64,000 nucleotides of DNA from Pigmentiphaga sp. NML030171. GTDB lineage: Bacteria > Pseudomonadota > Gammaproteobacteria > Burkholderiales > Burkholderiaceae_B. Position 1 is the stretch's first letter. Every line of letters begins with the position of its first letter. The notes under the pieces were generated by a model. That model saw nothing but the letters and a program-made list of their open reading frames with translations. It did no database searches and was not told the origin of the DNA. Positions 36,104 to 45,265 of this stretch are shown here, one piece after another. The position numbers and the translations under genes were made by a program. Location of the stretch: assembly GCF_002188635.1 (NCBI RefSeq), contig NZ_NINX01000044.1:1-64000 (forward strand), given 5' to 3'.

Positions 36104-37164
36104 AGAAAACTGACTCTATTACGATCAGCGGCAGGCGCATTGGCCGCGACGTCGAGCCGTACATCATCGCCGAGATATCTGCAAATCATAACGGCAAGAT
36201 TGAAACCGCCATTCAACTCATTAATGAAGCCAAAACTGCAGGCGCAGATGCAGTAAAAATTCAAACCTATACTGCCGACACCATTACCCTGAACTCTAAT
36301 ACCGAAGATTTTCGGATTAAAGGCGGGTTATGGGACGGACGTACATTATACGATCTATACCAGGAGGCACACCTTCCTTGGGATTGGCACAAACCGCTAT
36401 TTGAGCACGCCCGCAAGACGGGAATTACGATTTTTAGCTCTCCATTCGACAACACCGCCGTGGACCTATTGGAGGATCTCAACGCACCTGCTTATAAGAT
36501 TGCGTCATTCGAGGCCGTCGATCTACCCTTAATTAAATATGCGGCGTCAACCGGCAAACCAATGATCATTTCCACTGGAATGGCGGACGACGAGGAAATC
36601 TCTGAAGCCATTCAAGCGGCGAGGGACGGCGGCTGCAACGAACTTGCCATTTTGCATTGCGTAAGCGGCTACCCCGCCCCCGCTGAAGAATACAATCTCT
36701 ATACTCTGGCTGACATGATTGAACGCTTTGGCGTGGTGACGGGACTCTCTGACCATACGTTAGACAATACTACCGCGCTTGCAAGCGTCGCGCTGGGCGC
36801 GGCGCTAATCGAAAAGCATTTCACTTTGGACAGATCTGGAGGCGGCCCAGACGATAGTTTTTCCTTAGAACCCAAGGATCTAGCTGAACTATGCCGGGGA
36901 GCAAAGACTGCTTGGCGCGCCCTCGGCCGTGTAGATTATGGAAAAAAATCTAGCGAAATCGGCAATGCCCAATTCCGAAGATCCCTCTATTTCGTGAAAG
37001 ATTTGAAGGCCGGCGATATAGTGACTGAGGATGCAGTGCGAAGTGTACGCCCAGGTTATGGATTAGCACCAAAACAGCTGTCGCGGATTGTAGGAGCACG
37101 CCTCAGAATGGATGTTCAAAAAAACACACCTGTGAGGTTATGCGCACTCGTACTAAACGATTAG
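36100..37164 (+). CDS. pseI: Pseudaminic acid synthase PseI (NeuB family)
   Basis: Condenses the 6-deoxy-AltdiNAc product of PseG with phosphoenolpyruvate to give pseudaminic acid. The 354-residue protein has the NeuB TIM barrel (IIAEISANHNGKIETA, DAVKIQTYTADTITL, IFSSPFDNTAVDLLE, KIASFEAVDLPLI, HCVSGYPAPAEEYNL, GLSDHTLDNTTALA) and a C-terminal SAF/antifreeze-like domain (SLYFVKDLKAGDIVTEDAVRS). The ATG at 36100 overlaps the pseH stop. A legionaminic or sialic acid synthase is the alternative, but pseB and pseC argue for pseudaminic acid. Confidence 0.92.
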   Translation: MKKTDSITISGRRIGRDVEPYIIAEISANHNGKIETAIQLINEAKTAGADAVKIQTYTADTITLNSNTEDFRIKGGLWDGRTLYDLYQEAHLPWDWHKPLFEHARKTGITIFSSPFDNTAVDLLEDLNAPAYKIASFEAVDLPLIKYAASTGKPMIISTGMADDEEISEAIQAARDGGCNELAILHCVSGYPAPAEEYNLYTLADMIERFGVVTGLSDHTLDNTTALASVALGAALIEKHFTLDRSGGGPDDSFSLEPKDLAELCRGAKTAWRALGRVDYGKKSSEIGNAQFRRSLYFVKDLKAGDIVTEDAVRSVRPGYGLAPKQLSRIVGARLRMDVQKNTPVRLCALVLND

Positions 37165-37194
37165 ACAACAACCACAAGATTCCTATCGACGAAG

Positions 37195-39042
37195 ATGTCA
37201 AACCAACGGCCCTCACTTCTCCTAAAGTTCCGAACCGCGCGCTTACTCGGACTGAGTAACATATGGAGGGTCTTTCTATATCGATTAGGCCTCAAAACCA
37301 GGCTATCTAGAGCGTGCCGTTTGCGGTCCAGGATCCCTGCAGCGCCGTTTTACACAAATCCATTAAGAAAAACTGAATTACCAGGTACAACGAGGTGGAA
37401 TAACCATTCCATTCTTTTCGGGCACATAGAGATTCCTTTACACGGAAGACCACCTCCTTGGCACACCAACGTCCTTAACAATAAAGAGCACCCTCAAAAA
37501 AACGCCCCTTGGTGGAAAATCCCCGACTTTAACTCGATGATCGGGGACATAAAAATAATATGGGAGGCATCCCGATTTGGCTGGGTGCTCGCCTTCGCCA
37601 CAGAAGCCAGCAGAGGAAACAGCCAATCCATAGCACGGCTAAATGACTGGCTAGAGAACTGGTGTAAAGAAAACCCTCCTTACATTGGTCCAAATTGGAA
37701 ATGCGGACAAGAAGCTTCAATACGAGTAATCCACTTGGCCACAGCATCCCTAATTATGGGAACAGTGCAAACGCCAACGTTCGGTTTTTTAGAATTACTT
37801 TCCACTCACCTACAACGCATTGAACCAACTCTTCCGTATGCAATCGCGCAGGACAACAATCACGGCACCTCAGAGGCAGCAGCTCTTTTTATTGGTGGAA
37901 GTTATTTGGAACACCACGGAATTTTGGAGGGAAGACGCTGGAGCAAACTAGGGAGAAAATGGCTAGAAAATAGAGCCAAACGCCTAATTTTGCCTGATGG
38001 CACGTTTAGTCAATATTCAACCAACTATCACAGGTTGATGTTAGACACATTCAGCATATCCGAGATTTTTCGACAAAAATTTCAACTCGCCCCATTCTCC
38101 CAAGCGCTATTCCAGCGAATCTGCGCAGCAATCGAATGGCTTACGCAAATAACAGACCCTCAAAGCGGGGACGCTTGGAATTGGGGCGCAAATGACGGCG
38201 CGCATATTTTGCATTTAACCCAAACCGGGTATCGAGATTTTAGGCCATCATTGCAATTGGCAGGCGCGATTTTCCTTGAGAGGAGAATATTCGACTCTGC
38301 TGGCGAATATGACATTCAACTTGATTGGTTGAACATCCCGAGGAGGCAACTGCCGCTGCCCCCTCTAAAAAGCAAGCTGCTCCCAAACGGCGGGATTGCA
38401 ATATTACGCCGGGGCGAAAAAAGGGTTTTTCTACGATTCCCTTCTTTTGAGTTTAGGCCATCACACGCAGATTCGCTGCATCTTGATTTCTGGATTGGGA
38501 ACAAAAATTTCTTCCGCGACGCGGGAACTTTTAGTTATAACGCCTCGCCAACCTTAATGACGTACTTTTCAGGCGTTCAGTCACATAACACCATACAATT
38601 CGATGATCGAGATCAAATGCCTCGACTCGGGCGTTTTCTCTTTGGCGGTTGGCCACGCATCGACCAACCGATAAAATTTGTGGATGACAGCCAAACAAGC
38701 AGCTCCGTAACCGCATCGTACACAGACTACTGGGGCGCGTACCATCAACGGCAAGTTATCTTAACCGATCACAACCTGAGCGTCATTGATAACATCAGCG
38801 ATTTCGAAAGGAAGGCCGTACTACGCTGGCGACTGCCCGATGGAATATACTCGCTGAATGAGAAAAGAATTTATACGCATTACGGCACACTCGAATTCAC
38901 TTCAAGCAGTCCTAACATCAAAATAAGAATCGTAAATAACTGGGAATCTATCAGATACCTGGAAAAAAAAGAATCGACGGTTGTTGAATTGGAGGTTCAG
39001 GAGCCGTGCCAAATCACAACAACGTTTAACTGGCCCGGCTGA
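37195..39042 (+). CDS. Heparinase II/III family polysaccharide lyase-like protein
   Basis: A 615-residue protein with an N-terminal alpha/alpha-toroid domain (WEASRFGWVLAFATEA, CGQEASIRVIHLA, DNNHGTSEAAALFIGG with a candidate catalytic Asn-His, YSTNYHRLMLD) and a C-terminal beta-sandwich starting near LPNGGIAILRRGEKRVFLRF and including HADSLHLDFWIGNKNFFRDAGTFSYN. Proteins of this family cleave uronate-containing glycans by beta-elimination. No signal peptide is clear, so location is uncertain. It follows pseI by 30 bases. Similar proteins occur in many O-antigen and exopolysaccharide loci, where they may trim or process the polymer. The gene is AT-rich. Confidence 0.85.
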   Translation: MSNQRPSLLLKFRTARLLGLSNIWRVFLYRLGLKTRLSRACRLRSRIPAAPFYTNPLRKTELPGTTRWNNHSILFGHIEIPLHGRPPPWHTNVLNNKEHPQKNAPWWKIPDFNSMIGDIKIIWEASRFGWVLAFATEASRGNSQSIARLNDWLENWCKENPPYIGPNWKCGQEASIRVIHLATASLIMGTVQTPTFGFLELLSTHLQRIEPTLPYAIAQDNNHGTSEAAALFIGGSYLEHHGILEGRRWSKLGRKWLENRAKRLILPDGTFSQYSTNYHRLMLDTFSISEIFRQKFQLAPFSQALFQRICAAIEWLTQITDPQSGDAWNWGANDGAHILHLTQTGYRDFRPSLQLAGAIFLERRIFDSAGEYDIQLDWLNIPRRQLPLPPLKSKLLPNGGIAILRRGEKRVFLRFPSFEFRPSHADSLHLDFWIGNKNFFRDAGTFSYNASPTLMTYFSGVQSHNTIQFDDRDQMPRLGRFLFGGWPRIDQPIKFVDDSQTSSSVTASYTDYWGAYHQRQVILTDHNLSVIDNISDFERKAVLRWRLPDGIYSLNEKRIYTHYGTLEFTSSSPNIKIRIVNNWESIRYLEKKESTVVELEVQEPCQITTTFNWPG

Positions 39043-39238
39043 GTAAAGAAGAAGCTGAAGCGTCTCCTTGCAAGCGCTATAGCGGAAATTGTATTGACCA
39101 GTGGAGTTCCATATACGTCATATTCGAGAACCCGACATTGTGCACGAACGCCGGACACCAAAGCGCAAGAACGAGCTGGTGACCTGCTCCCCGAGATTAG
39201 TACGGTAATGATGTAGAGTCTGCCTCCGTGGAGGTAGC

Positions 39239-39502
39239 ATGAAGAAGCGTTTCACAGAAGAACAAATCATTGGCATCCTGAAGGAAGCCGAGGCAGGCAC
39301 AAAGGTAGCAGACCTATGCCGCAAGCACGGCATCAGTGATGCGACGTACTACAACTGGAAGGCGAAGTTCGGCGGCATGACCGTGTCGGATGCGCAGCGG
39401 CTCAAGGCCCTGGAAGCGGAGAATGCGCGGCTCAAGCGATTGCTAGCCGAGAGCATGCTGGACAATGCGGCGCTCAAGGATGTCCTCGGCCGAAAGTGGT
39501 GA
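39239..39502 (+). CDS. IS407-type transposase OrfA
   Basis: An 87-residue helix-turn-helix protein with KKRFTEEQIIGILKEAEAG, VADLCRKHGISDATYYNWKA and a leucine-zipper-like [17 protein letters not shown], the complete IS3-family OrfA. It overlaps the start of orfB by 7 bases, as in intact IS407-like elements. Because the partner orfB is truncated, no active transposase can be made from this copy. Confidence 0.85.
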   Translation: MKKRFTEEQIIGILKEAEAGTKVADLCRKHGISDATYYNWKAKFGGMTVSDAQRLKALEAENARLKRLLAESMLDNAALKDVLGRKW

Positions 39503-39837
39503 GCCCGCAGGCGAAGCGAGCAGCAGTGATGCACGTCATGCAAGTGCATGGCTTAGGCGTCACCCGCGCCTGTGGGCTATTCGGCATCTCCCGGTCCTTG
39601 TACCGCTATGAATCGCGCCGCCCGGATGACCAGGCCCTACGGGACCGGCTATGTGAGCTGGCAGCCGCCAAGCGGCGCTATGGCTATCGGCGGCTGCATG
39701 TGCTCGTCAAGCGCGAAGGGTGGGCCGTCAATCACAAACGGCTGTTCCGCGTCTATCAGCAGGCAGGTTTGGCAGTCAGAAGGCGCAAGAGGAAGAGAAT
39801 TGCTGGCGTCGAGCGACAGGTCAAGACACGTCGATGA
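39496..39837 (+). pseudogene. IS407-type transposase OrfB, 3'-truncated
   Basis: The 113-codon frame begins like IS407 OrfB ([52 protein letters not shown]) but ends shortly after [12 protein letters not shown], where the DDE catalytic domain should begin. The last residues, QVKTRR, come from the adjoining element. Full OrfB proteins of this group are about 270-280 residues, so the catalytic core is lost. Confidence 0.8.
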
Positions 39838-39947
39838 TGGCGCGCATGAAGGAGCTGGAGGCGGAGAATGCCCGGCTTCGCAAGATGTACATCGAGGAGA
39901 AACTCAAGGCCGAGATTGCATCGGAGTACTTGGCAAAAAAGCCCTGA
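39823..39947 (+). pseudogene. 3' fragment of a second IS3-type OrfA
   Basis: In the frame ending at 39947 the segment [20 protein letters not shown] then [21 protein letters not shown] is the C-terminal coiled coil of another OrfA. Its helix-turn-helix part is missing because the IS407-like sequence joins here. It ends on a slippery sequence that would normally fuse OrfA to OrfB. Confidence 0.65.
39935..39941 (+). other. Programmed -1 frameshift heptamer A AAA AAG
   Basis: In the OrfA frame the codons read gcA AAA AAG CCC TGA, exactly the A-AAA-AAG slippery heptamer used by IS3-family elements. A -1 shift joins EYLAKK to [13 protein letters not shown] of orfB, the fused OrfAB transposase. 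The site is intact although its OrfA is truncated. Confidence 0.65.
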
Positions 39948-39967
39948 GGCCGTCTCGCCGGCGCGAG

Positions 39968-40792
39968 ATGGCCAAGGAAGTGGTCAAGGCCAGACGGGCG
40001 TCAATCCGGGTGGCCTGTGCGATTTTCAGCATCAGCGAATCCTGCTATCGGTACGAGGCCAAGCTCAAGGCCGAGAACGAGGAGATTGCCGATTGGCTGC
40101 TGCGCCTGACCGACAACCATCGCACCTGGGGTTTCATGCTGTGCTTTCTGTACCTGCGCAACGTCCGTGGGTTTGGCTGGAACCACAAGCGCGTGTACCG
40201 CATCTACAAGGAACTGGAACTGAACCTGCGCATCAAACCGCGCAAAAGACTGGTTCGGCAGATGCCGGAACCGCTGGCAGTGCCTAGGGCCATCAACGAA
40301 GTCTGGTCGATGGACTTCATGCATGACCAGTTGGCCGACGGCCGGACCATTCGGACATTCAACGTGATCGATGACTTCAATCGTGAGGCGTTAGGGATCG
40401 AGGTGGACTTCTCGCTTCCTGCTGCTCGGGTAGCACGGGTGTTGAACCAGATCATCGAACACCGAGGACGGCCTTTAGCGATTCGTTGCGACAACGGACC
40501 GGAATACGCGGGTTCAACGTTATTGGTCTGGGCGCAAAAGCGGGGCATCAAGCTCGACTTCATCCAGCCCGGCAAACCGCAGCAAAATGCCTATATCGAG
40601 CGTTTCAACCGAACAGCCAGGTACGAATGGCTGTCGCAGTTCGAGTGGGAAGACCTGGAGCATGTGCAGGACCACGCCACGCGCTGGATGTGGTCCTACA
40701 ATCACGAACGCCCGAATATGGCATTGGGCGGGTTCACACCAAAGCAGCGGCTGGCCATGGCCGCATCAGGTTCTACTTCTGCGGCCCAGTAG
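39968..40792 (+). CDS. IS3-family transposase OrfB (complete DDE domain)
   Basis: About 275 residues reading from the -1 frame after the slippery site. [20 protein letters not shown] is the N-terminal helix region; [35 protein letters not shown] and [14 protein letters not shown] carry the three acidic residues of the DD(35)E core, ending in [16 protein letters not shown]. The frame is open from 39572 but real coding starts at the fusion point, since normal synthesis is by frameshift. With its OrfA broken the element is probably immobile, though OrfB could be supplied in trans. Confidence 0.82.
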   Translation: MAKEVVKARRASIRVACAIFSISESCYRYEAKLKAENEEIADWLLRLTDNHRTWGFMLCFLYLRNVRGFGWNHKRVYRIYKELELNLRIKPRKRLVRQMPEPLAVPRAINEVWSMDFMHDQLADGRTIRTFNVIDDFNREALGIEVDFSLPAARVARVLNQIIEHRGRPLAIRCDNGPEYAGSTLLVWAQKRGIKLDFIQPGKPQQNAYIERFNRTARYEWLSQFEWEDLEHVQDHATRWMWSYNHERPNMALGGFTPKQRLAMAASGSTSAAQ

Positions 40793-40881
40793 GAATGGGG
40801 GCATTACCGAATATGCTTAGTACACAGACTACCCGGGTGTTGTTGAAACAGTAGAGAAGAAATTGCCTTCCATAAAGCTTG

Positions 40882-42807
40882 TTAGCTATTAGCCAGAGCT
40901 CTCCACGTCTGCGACCTCGGCTCGAAATACATTGGACCAATTTCTTCATCAACGATTAACTCATAAGCCTCAGGACTTTGAGGCCGTTCCTTGCCACTAT
41001 AGGCTGGAAGGACTATACGCTTCTCGCTCCCCATAGCTGGCGCCACCATTCCTGGAGAAAGGCTAATTGAATCGAGCCACAGGTTCCTTTTTGCATGAGC
41101 GGTACCAATTGCAGAAGGACTCATATAAATCGTAATAAACACGTGATCATCTTGAGGCACGAAAGAGGCCACACTTTTTCCAAAGGACTTTCCCTGAAAA
41201 ACCAGAGGCGCATTTAAATACTCAGTGCCTCCTATTTTTGACCCCACTCTGACGCTCCATGGATATGCGGTGTCTGTCATGTAATCAACTGCTAGAACCC
41301 ATGGCATGCCTCTAGCTACAGCCACTCGGCGATACATTGAACATGGTCCTCGCACATCCTCGCCGACAAAAATTCTTTGCGCGGAGCTACCGCTGCGCTT
41401 GTTTTCGAAATCTAATGAAAAACTTGTACCATCTGGAGGTTTAGCGGGCTCTATCTGCCAGCCATCAGCTATTCCATCTCTATTGCTGTCCAATCGAAAC
41501 GTTGCATTTGCCAGTACATTCTCGCCGGAGAAATTGCTCGTTAGTTGGCGACCATTTGCAACACCACTAAAGCTGTTTCGCCCATCCAAATCAATTACTT
41601 GATCATTTCCACCAGAGAAATAGCTGCTTCCAAGGCTGTTGTTGAAGGCCCCAGCCTCGAAAACTACAGCTCCCCCTTTTACGAGTCGAACAGTCGCCTG
41701 CGTCGCTGCCACTTTTATAGCGGGGGCTTCTGCCTCGAGTTGCACTACAAAACTCTCCGGAGTTACATCCACTACGACTCCAAACAGATTATAATTCGTA
41801 GATGCAAAAGCTACGCTTACTTCATCTTTTTGGATTAACCCATGCCTCTTGCTCTTAAACGAGACATTTCTTCCGCTTAACAAAAAATCTTGCACCGGAA
41901 CACTTCTATTGTTCCCCTCAAATCGTCCTGATAGAACATTCACATTTCTCGATCCCTTCTGGCATAAAATGCCGATTCGGTTTCTCTCAAATGCTGTAAT
42001 TATTGTATAATCAGAAAGCAACGCGGTGCGCAAACCGACTCTATTTGAATGTATGCGACCACCGATTAGAATCGTAGAATTTCCATTTTTCTCAGCGTCT
42101 ACTCCAATACCGCTATTGCTGATTTCACAATCATCTATTCTGTTATAGTAGCCTCCTTTTATAACCGGGTCGTCCCCTCCGTGCACAAGAGCTCGACCAT
42201 GCCCCCTTAGCTGCATTCTGGAAAGATGAAAGTGACTTACCTGTCTCAGATCAATTCCTATTGCATCTTCATTCAACCATAACATGTCGTCGGTATTAGT
42301 AATCAGCAAATCACTGAATGAAACGAAATTGGTGCGTTTTTCCGAGGCAGGTTTAAAACAAGGCTTCGCCCCTCCTGCCATTGATATTTTCACCTTTCCA
42401 TTTCCAGTAAAATTTTGCTGATCGTAGAACTGCAGCGACTCCGTTAACACAACATCGGCTGCTCCGTTCGAACTCATAAAATAGAGATTTAACGATTTTG
42501 CATTATCTAAAATTCGTTGGATTCTCTCAGTCTGCTCAGACGGAGGCCATTTAGATGACACATAATCAAATATATTCACCGTATCTTCAAGTTTTTCGGC
42601 CACACTACGAACAATCTGAGCATTAGGAGCCCTATAATAGATACGCTGAGCGTCTATAAGCTGCGTTCCATCTTCGCTCGCCTTAGGGGGTAGAATATCA
42701 CCAGACTTGACCGATGTTTTTTCAAGTTCCGCTGCGCGCAGCCTGGATGCCCCGAACAACGACGCCATAATTAGGCTCAGCTTAGAAAAAAAATTTCTAC
42801 GGAGCAT
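40882..42807 (-). CDS. Secreted right-handed beta-helix protein of the polysaccharide locus
   Basis: A 641-residue protein beginning MLRRNFFSKLSLIMASLFGA, a signal with a twin-arginine-like RRNFF, cleaved near RAAELEK. The middle (about residues 130-430) shows short strand repeats, asparagine turns and phrases such as SNSGIGVDAEKNGNSTILIG and GRFEGNNR, typical of parallel beta-helix pectate-lyase-like proteins; DRDGIADGW-like text (SNRDGIADGWQ) precedes a C-terminal beta-sandwich, possibly carbohydrate-binding. AAATGGAGG precedes the ATG at 42807. It is the last gene of the export operon. Lyase, epimerase or structural roles are all possible. Confidence 0.78.
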   Translation of the reverse strand: MLRRNFFSKLSLIMASLFGASRLRAAELEKTSVKSGDILPPKASEDGTQLIDAQRIYYRAPNAQIVRSVAEKLEDTVNIFDYVSSKWPPSEQTERIQRILDNAKSLNLYFMSSNGAADVVLTESLQFYDQQNFTGNGKVKISMAGGAKPCFKPASEKRTNFVSFSDLLITNTDDMLWLNEDAIGIDLRQVSHFHLSRMQLRGHGRALVHGGDDPVIKGGYYNRIDDCEISNSGIGVDAEKNGNSTILIGGRIHSNRVGLRTALLSDYTIITAFERNRIGILCQKGSRNVNVLSGRFEGNNRSVPVQDFLLSGRNVSFKSKRHGLIQKDEVSVAFASTNYNLFGVVVDVTPESFVVQLEAEAPAIKVAATQATVRLVKGGAVVFEAGAFNNSLGSSYFSGGNDQVIDLDGRNSFSGVANGRQLTSNFSGENVLANATFRLDSNRDGIADGWQIEPAKPPDGTSFSLDFENKRSGSSAQRIFVGEDVRGPCSMYRRVAVARGMPWVLAVDYMTDTAYPWSVRVGSKIGGTEYLNAPLVFQGKSFGKSVASFVPQDDHVFITIYMSPSAIGTAHAKRNLWLDSISLSPGMVAPAMGSEKRIVLPAYSGKERPQSPEAYELIVDEEIGPMYFEPRSQTWRALANS

Positions 42808-43012
42808 ATTGCCTCCATTTGCTGGAAAATACAATTCGCTCACAAAGGAACATAACCTAAGGGCGACAAACATCTCTAATTGACATTCATATCTGACAAC
42901 AAGCAATTCTACAATACGACTGTCATCGTTTACTGAGCCATTGATAGGTCATAAACCTCAGGACATCGATAAGCATCTTGTGATGCTTCAAGAGGTGATT
43001 TATTTACTCATC
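42808..43012. other. Non-coding stretch before the beta-helix gene
   Basis: About 200 AT-rich bases between the decayed gene and the beta-helix gene. Apart from the AATGGAGG ribosome-binding site at its left end I see no gene. A CATCTTGTGATG-type short inverted repeat near 42973-42985 could form a small hairpin. Confidence 0.3.
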
Positions 43013-43910
43013 CTATCGTACTATCGCACGGCAATGCAGCGCGACAATCCTTAAATGTCTATCCGTGGGGCTAGGTCGTCGGCGTAGCGCCAATCGACAA
43101 AAAATCTCTACTGAAAAATCAAGGGGTACAGCTTCCCGCAACAACTTCCGGGCGCCTGGGTTCTTATAGCACAACTCGCCAGACACTTCTTTCCATGCCT
43201 GATACCAGTTTCCAATACGTGTTCGACTGTAAGCCCTCTTCGCTTTTCCGATCAGCCTTTCGGCTTATAGTCGATAGGACATGCTGAGCAACGAATTGTG
43301 ATCCGGAAACCATGACTTAAGCTCACGGACGTTCCAAAACACTCCGATACTTGTAATTTGGTGTTCTTGTCTCTTCCGGATGTACTGTAGGCTACGCGAG
43401 ACTCTGTTCAATCATGCCTCTGGTCGCCCGAAATTCTCTATTTGACTTGGCCTGCCTGTTGGCAACAGTACCATGCTCCATAGCAAACCAAAGTAGAGTT
43501 ACAGTATTGGCGCCGCAGGACAGTCCATCGAATTTCATCAGATATGAGTTCTAACAAGCTGCCTTGACAACTTCATATCCACGCCTGGTAGGGGCTCCTA
43601 TTTTTTACGCTCATCCTATCTACCGCTTCCTCGTAATCGCTTGCAGTCCATGTAATACAGTTTGGCACTTCCTGTTGAAGCCTCTCCGAAATCTTTAATG
43701 CCACTCTTTGCGGCATCCAATCTGCAAAGCCCAACGCATATAAGTCCCTGGGTTGACGGGGATTAGAAATCCTCCGTCCAATTTACGCTATATGGCTCCC
43801 AACTACCCGCGTTGCGCTGAATGTCGAGAATGAAGCGGCGAGGATGCAAATTAAAGAATGCTGCCTTACGTTTGTAGGCTAAATCAAAAAAGTTTTCATG
43901 CTTACCTCAT
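43013..43910 (-). pseudogene. Decayed gene of the export operon, unrecognised family
   Basis: Coding-like stretches in all three minus-strand frames follow each other with stops and shifts. The first, starting at an ATGA overlap with the capsule-type transferase, reads after one shifted base KHENFFDLAYKRKAAFFNLH and on to YSVNWTEDF; then RDLYALGFADWMPQRVALKI; then LSCGANTVTLLWFAMEHGTV; then VFWNVRELKSWFPDHNSLL, a stop, and KRAYSRTRIGNWYQAWKEVS to a TAG at 43013. The length of roughly 300 codons would suit a glycosyltransferase or similar sugar enzyme, but I cannot name the family. It appears to be a recently inactivated gene coupled to its neighbour. Confidence 0.5.
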
Positions 43911-45265
43911 AAAGCAAGCGAATGAAACAGAGCGCATAGTTGGGAACTCGCAAAGGCAGGAGCCCCTCTGACCTTCGCCCGCTCTAGAAATGGACTGTAG
44001 CTTCCCTGAGAGCCGGGTGCACTCGACATGTAAAATTTCGTCAACCGTTCTCGGGCTGAACGTTCACAGCTCTCGGGCGAAATTTCCGTTCGCATCATGT
44101 CGCTGAATTTTTCCCGTATATGCTCAAGCGACAGGGAAGATATAGATACATCTTGAGGTCCCGTGCCAAAAAAGGGTGTACCAAAAAAAAGCACAGACTT
44201 TCCGCAAAGGGACGCTTGAAGTGTCGTAGTTGAGCCTTGTCCTAGGATATAAGTTGATCGAGTTATAAGTGCATGGACAGAAGCATTCAAGGGAGCAATT
44301 TTCACATTTGGAACTTCAACCAGCTGCTCAAGAAATTGTGCATTTCGCCGCCCAAATGCTGCTGGATGCTCCTTCACAACGATAGGCATCTCTTTTGAGA
44401 GCGCTTTCACGGTAGCCAGTACTGTTCTGTGGTGATCCCTAATCTCTGCTTCAGGTATCCAATAATCGCTAGTTGATTCCGGGTAAAACTGAAGAGGCAA
44501 AAATCCAAATTGCTCCGGCAGTTCTCGTGTCTGTTTTTTTTCTAGTTTTATCGCAGCGGAAAAATTTGATGGAGTAGCATACATGCGGTGACTCAACAGG
44601 CGCCGAGGAGGAAATGAAAAACTATTCGTGTCGCGAGTCAACGCACGGTACGCAGTAAAGGCGAATGGCTTTATAGAGTCGATAAATAAACGGCGAGCGG
44701 CAACCCTACCCGATGACGAGTCCACACCTATTAACCAATCAGGTGTAACGCCTCCCTCCGTAAACCCTCGAAATAATGAATCAATCTCATCCAAACTATT
44801 TTTATCAATTTCCTGCTTCCCGCACAGCTCACCGAACTTTGTAAACCTCATTCGCTTGGAAAATGGCGTGCCCACGATAGAATATGCAGGCACTCCGAGT
44901 TCTTTTGCTGCCAAAACCAAAGTATGTAAGACGTAGGAGTCTATTGGTAGACACAAGACTCGATCAATTGCATGCTTAGAAAGAATCGAGATCCATCGCC
45001 GGAACGCCTGCGTAACTAAGTCTTTTGCTTGGGTCCGCTCCTTATACCGCAAAAAGCGGCATCGAGCGATAATATCGTCAATTTCGCACGAAAAATCAAA
45101 GTTAGGTACTTTCTCAGATAATAGTGAAGAACAGCCCCACCACGGGGCACCTGCGACACCGCGCTCATCGGAAATAGGGACAATCTCTGCATCCGGCGCG
45201 AGATCTCTGGCCAAGCGCAGAAAGCCTGGTGCAATTCGTCTTCTTACAAAAACTAGGAGTTTCAT
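43907..45265 (-). CDS. Capsule-type glycosyltransferase (KpsS/KpsC-like, Capsule_synth fold)
   Basis: A 452-residue GT-B-like protein without signal peptide. VVKEHPAAFGRRN followed by SVHALITRSTYILGQGSTTT and ASLCGKSVLFFGTPFFGTGPQDV resemble the donor half of capsule synthesis proteins that use CMP-activated Kdo or sialic-type sugars. This makes it a candidate transferase for the nonulosonate made at 29.8-37.2 kb. It overlaps wzy by ATGA and was followed by a coupled gene that is now decayed. Assignment is at fold-family level only. Confidence 0.7.
   Translation of the reverse strand: MKLLVFVRRRIAPGFLRLARDLAPDAEIVPISDERGVAGAPWWGCSSLLSEKVPNFDFSCEIDDIIARCRFLRYKERTQAKDLVTQAFRRWISILSKHAIDRVLCLPIDSYVLHTLVLAAKELGVPAYSIVGTPFSKRMRFTKFGELCGKQEIDKNSLDEIDSLFRGFTEGGVTPDWLIGVDSSSGRVAARRLFIDSIKPFAFTAYRALTRDTNSFSFPPRRLLSHRMYATPSNFSAAIKLEKKQTRELPEQFGFLPLQFYPESTSDYWIPEAEIRDHHRTVLATVKALSKEMPIVVKEHPAAFGRRNAQFLEQLVEVPNVKIAPLNASVHALITRSTYILGQGSTTTLQASLCGKSVLFFGTPFFGTGPQDVSISSLSLEHIREKFSDMMRTEISPESCERSARERLTKFYMSSAPGSQGSYSPFLERAKVRGAPAFASSQLCALFHSLAL

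Larger units (their letters stand above)
39180..40815 (+). mobile_element. Hybrid IS3-family remnant (IS407-like left part, other IS3 right part)
   Basis: The left end TGACCTGCTCCCC at 39180 is the terminal repeat pattern of IS407-group elements, followed by an intact orfA and the first 110 codons of orfB. Near 39822 the sequence switches to the end of a second orfA and a full orfB of a different IS3-type element. The matching right repeat of the first element is absent. The right boundary is set only approximately, after orfB. No clear target duplication was found. It separates the plus-strand biosynthesis block from the minus-strand export operon. Confidence 0.75.

Noticed and set aside
39118-39333. 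A small minus-strand gene at the left edge of the IS
   Set aside because: It is antisense to orfA and the IS terminal repeat and resembles no protein.
42908-43906. CRISPR array or RNA gene in the ORF-poor 1-kb gap
   Set aside because: No direct repeats with regular spacing and no tRNA- or rRNA-like features; frame-shifted protein-like text explains the region better.
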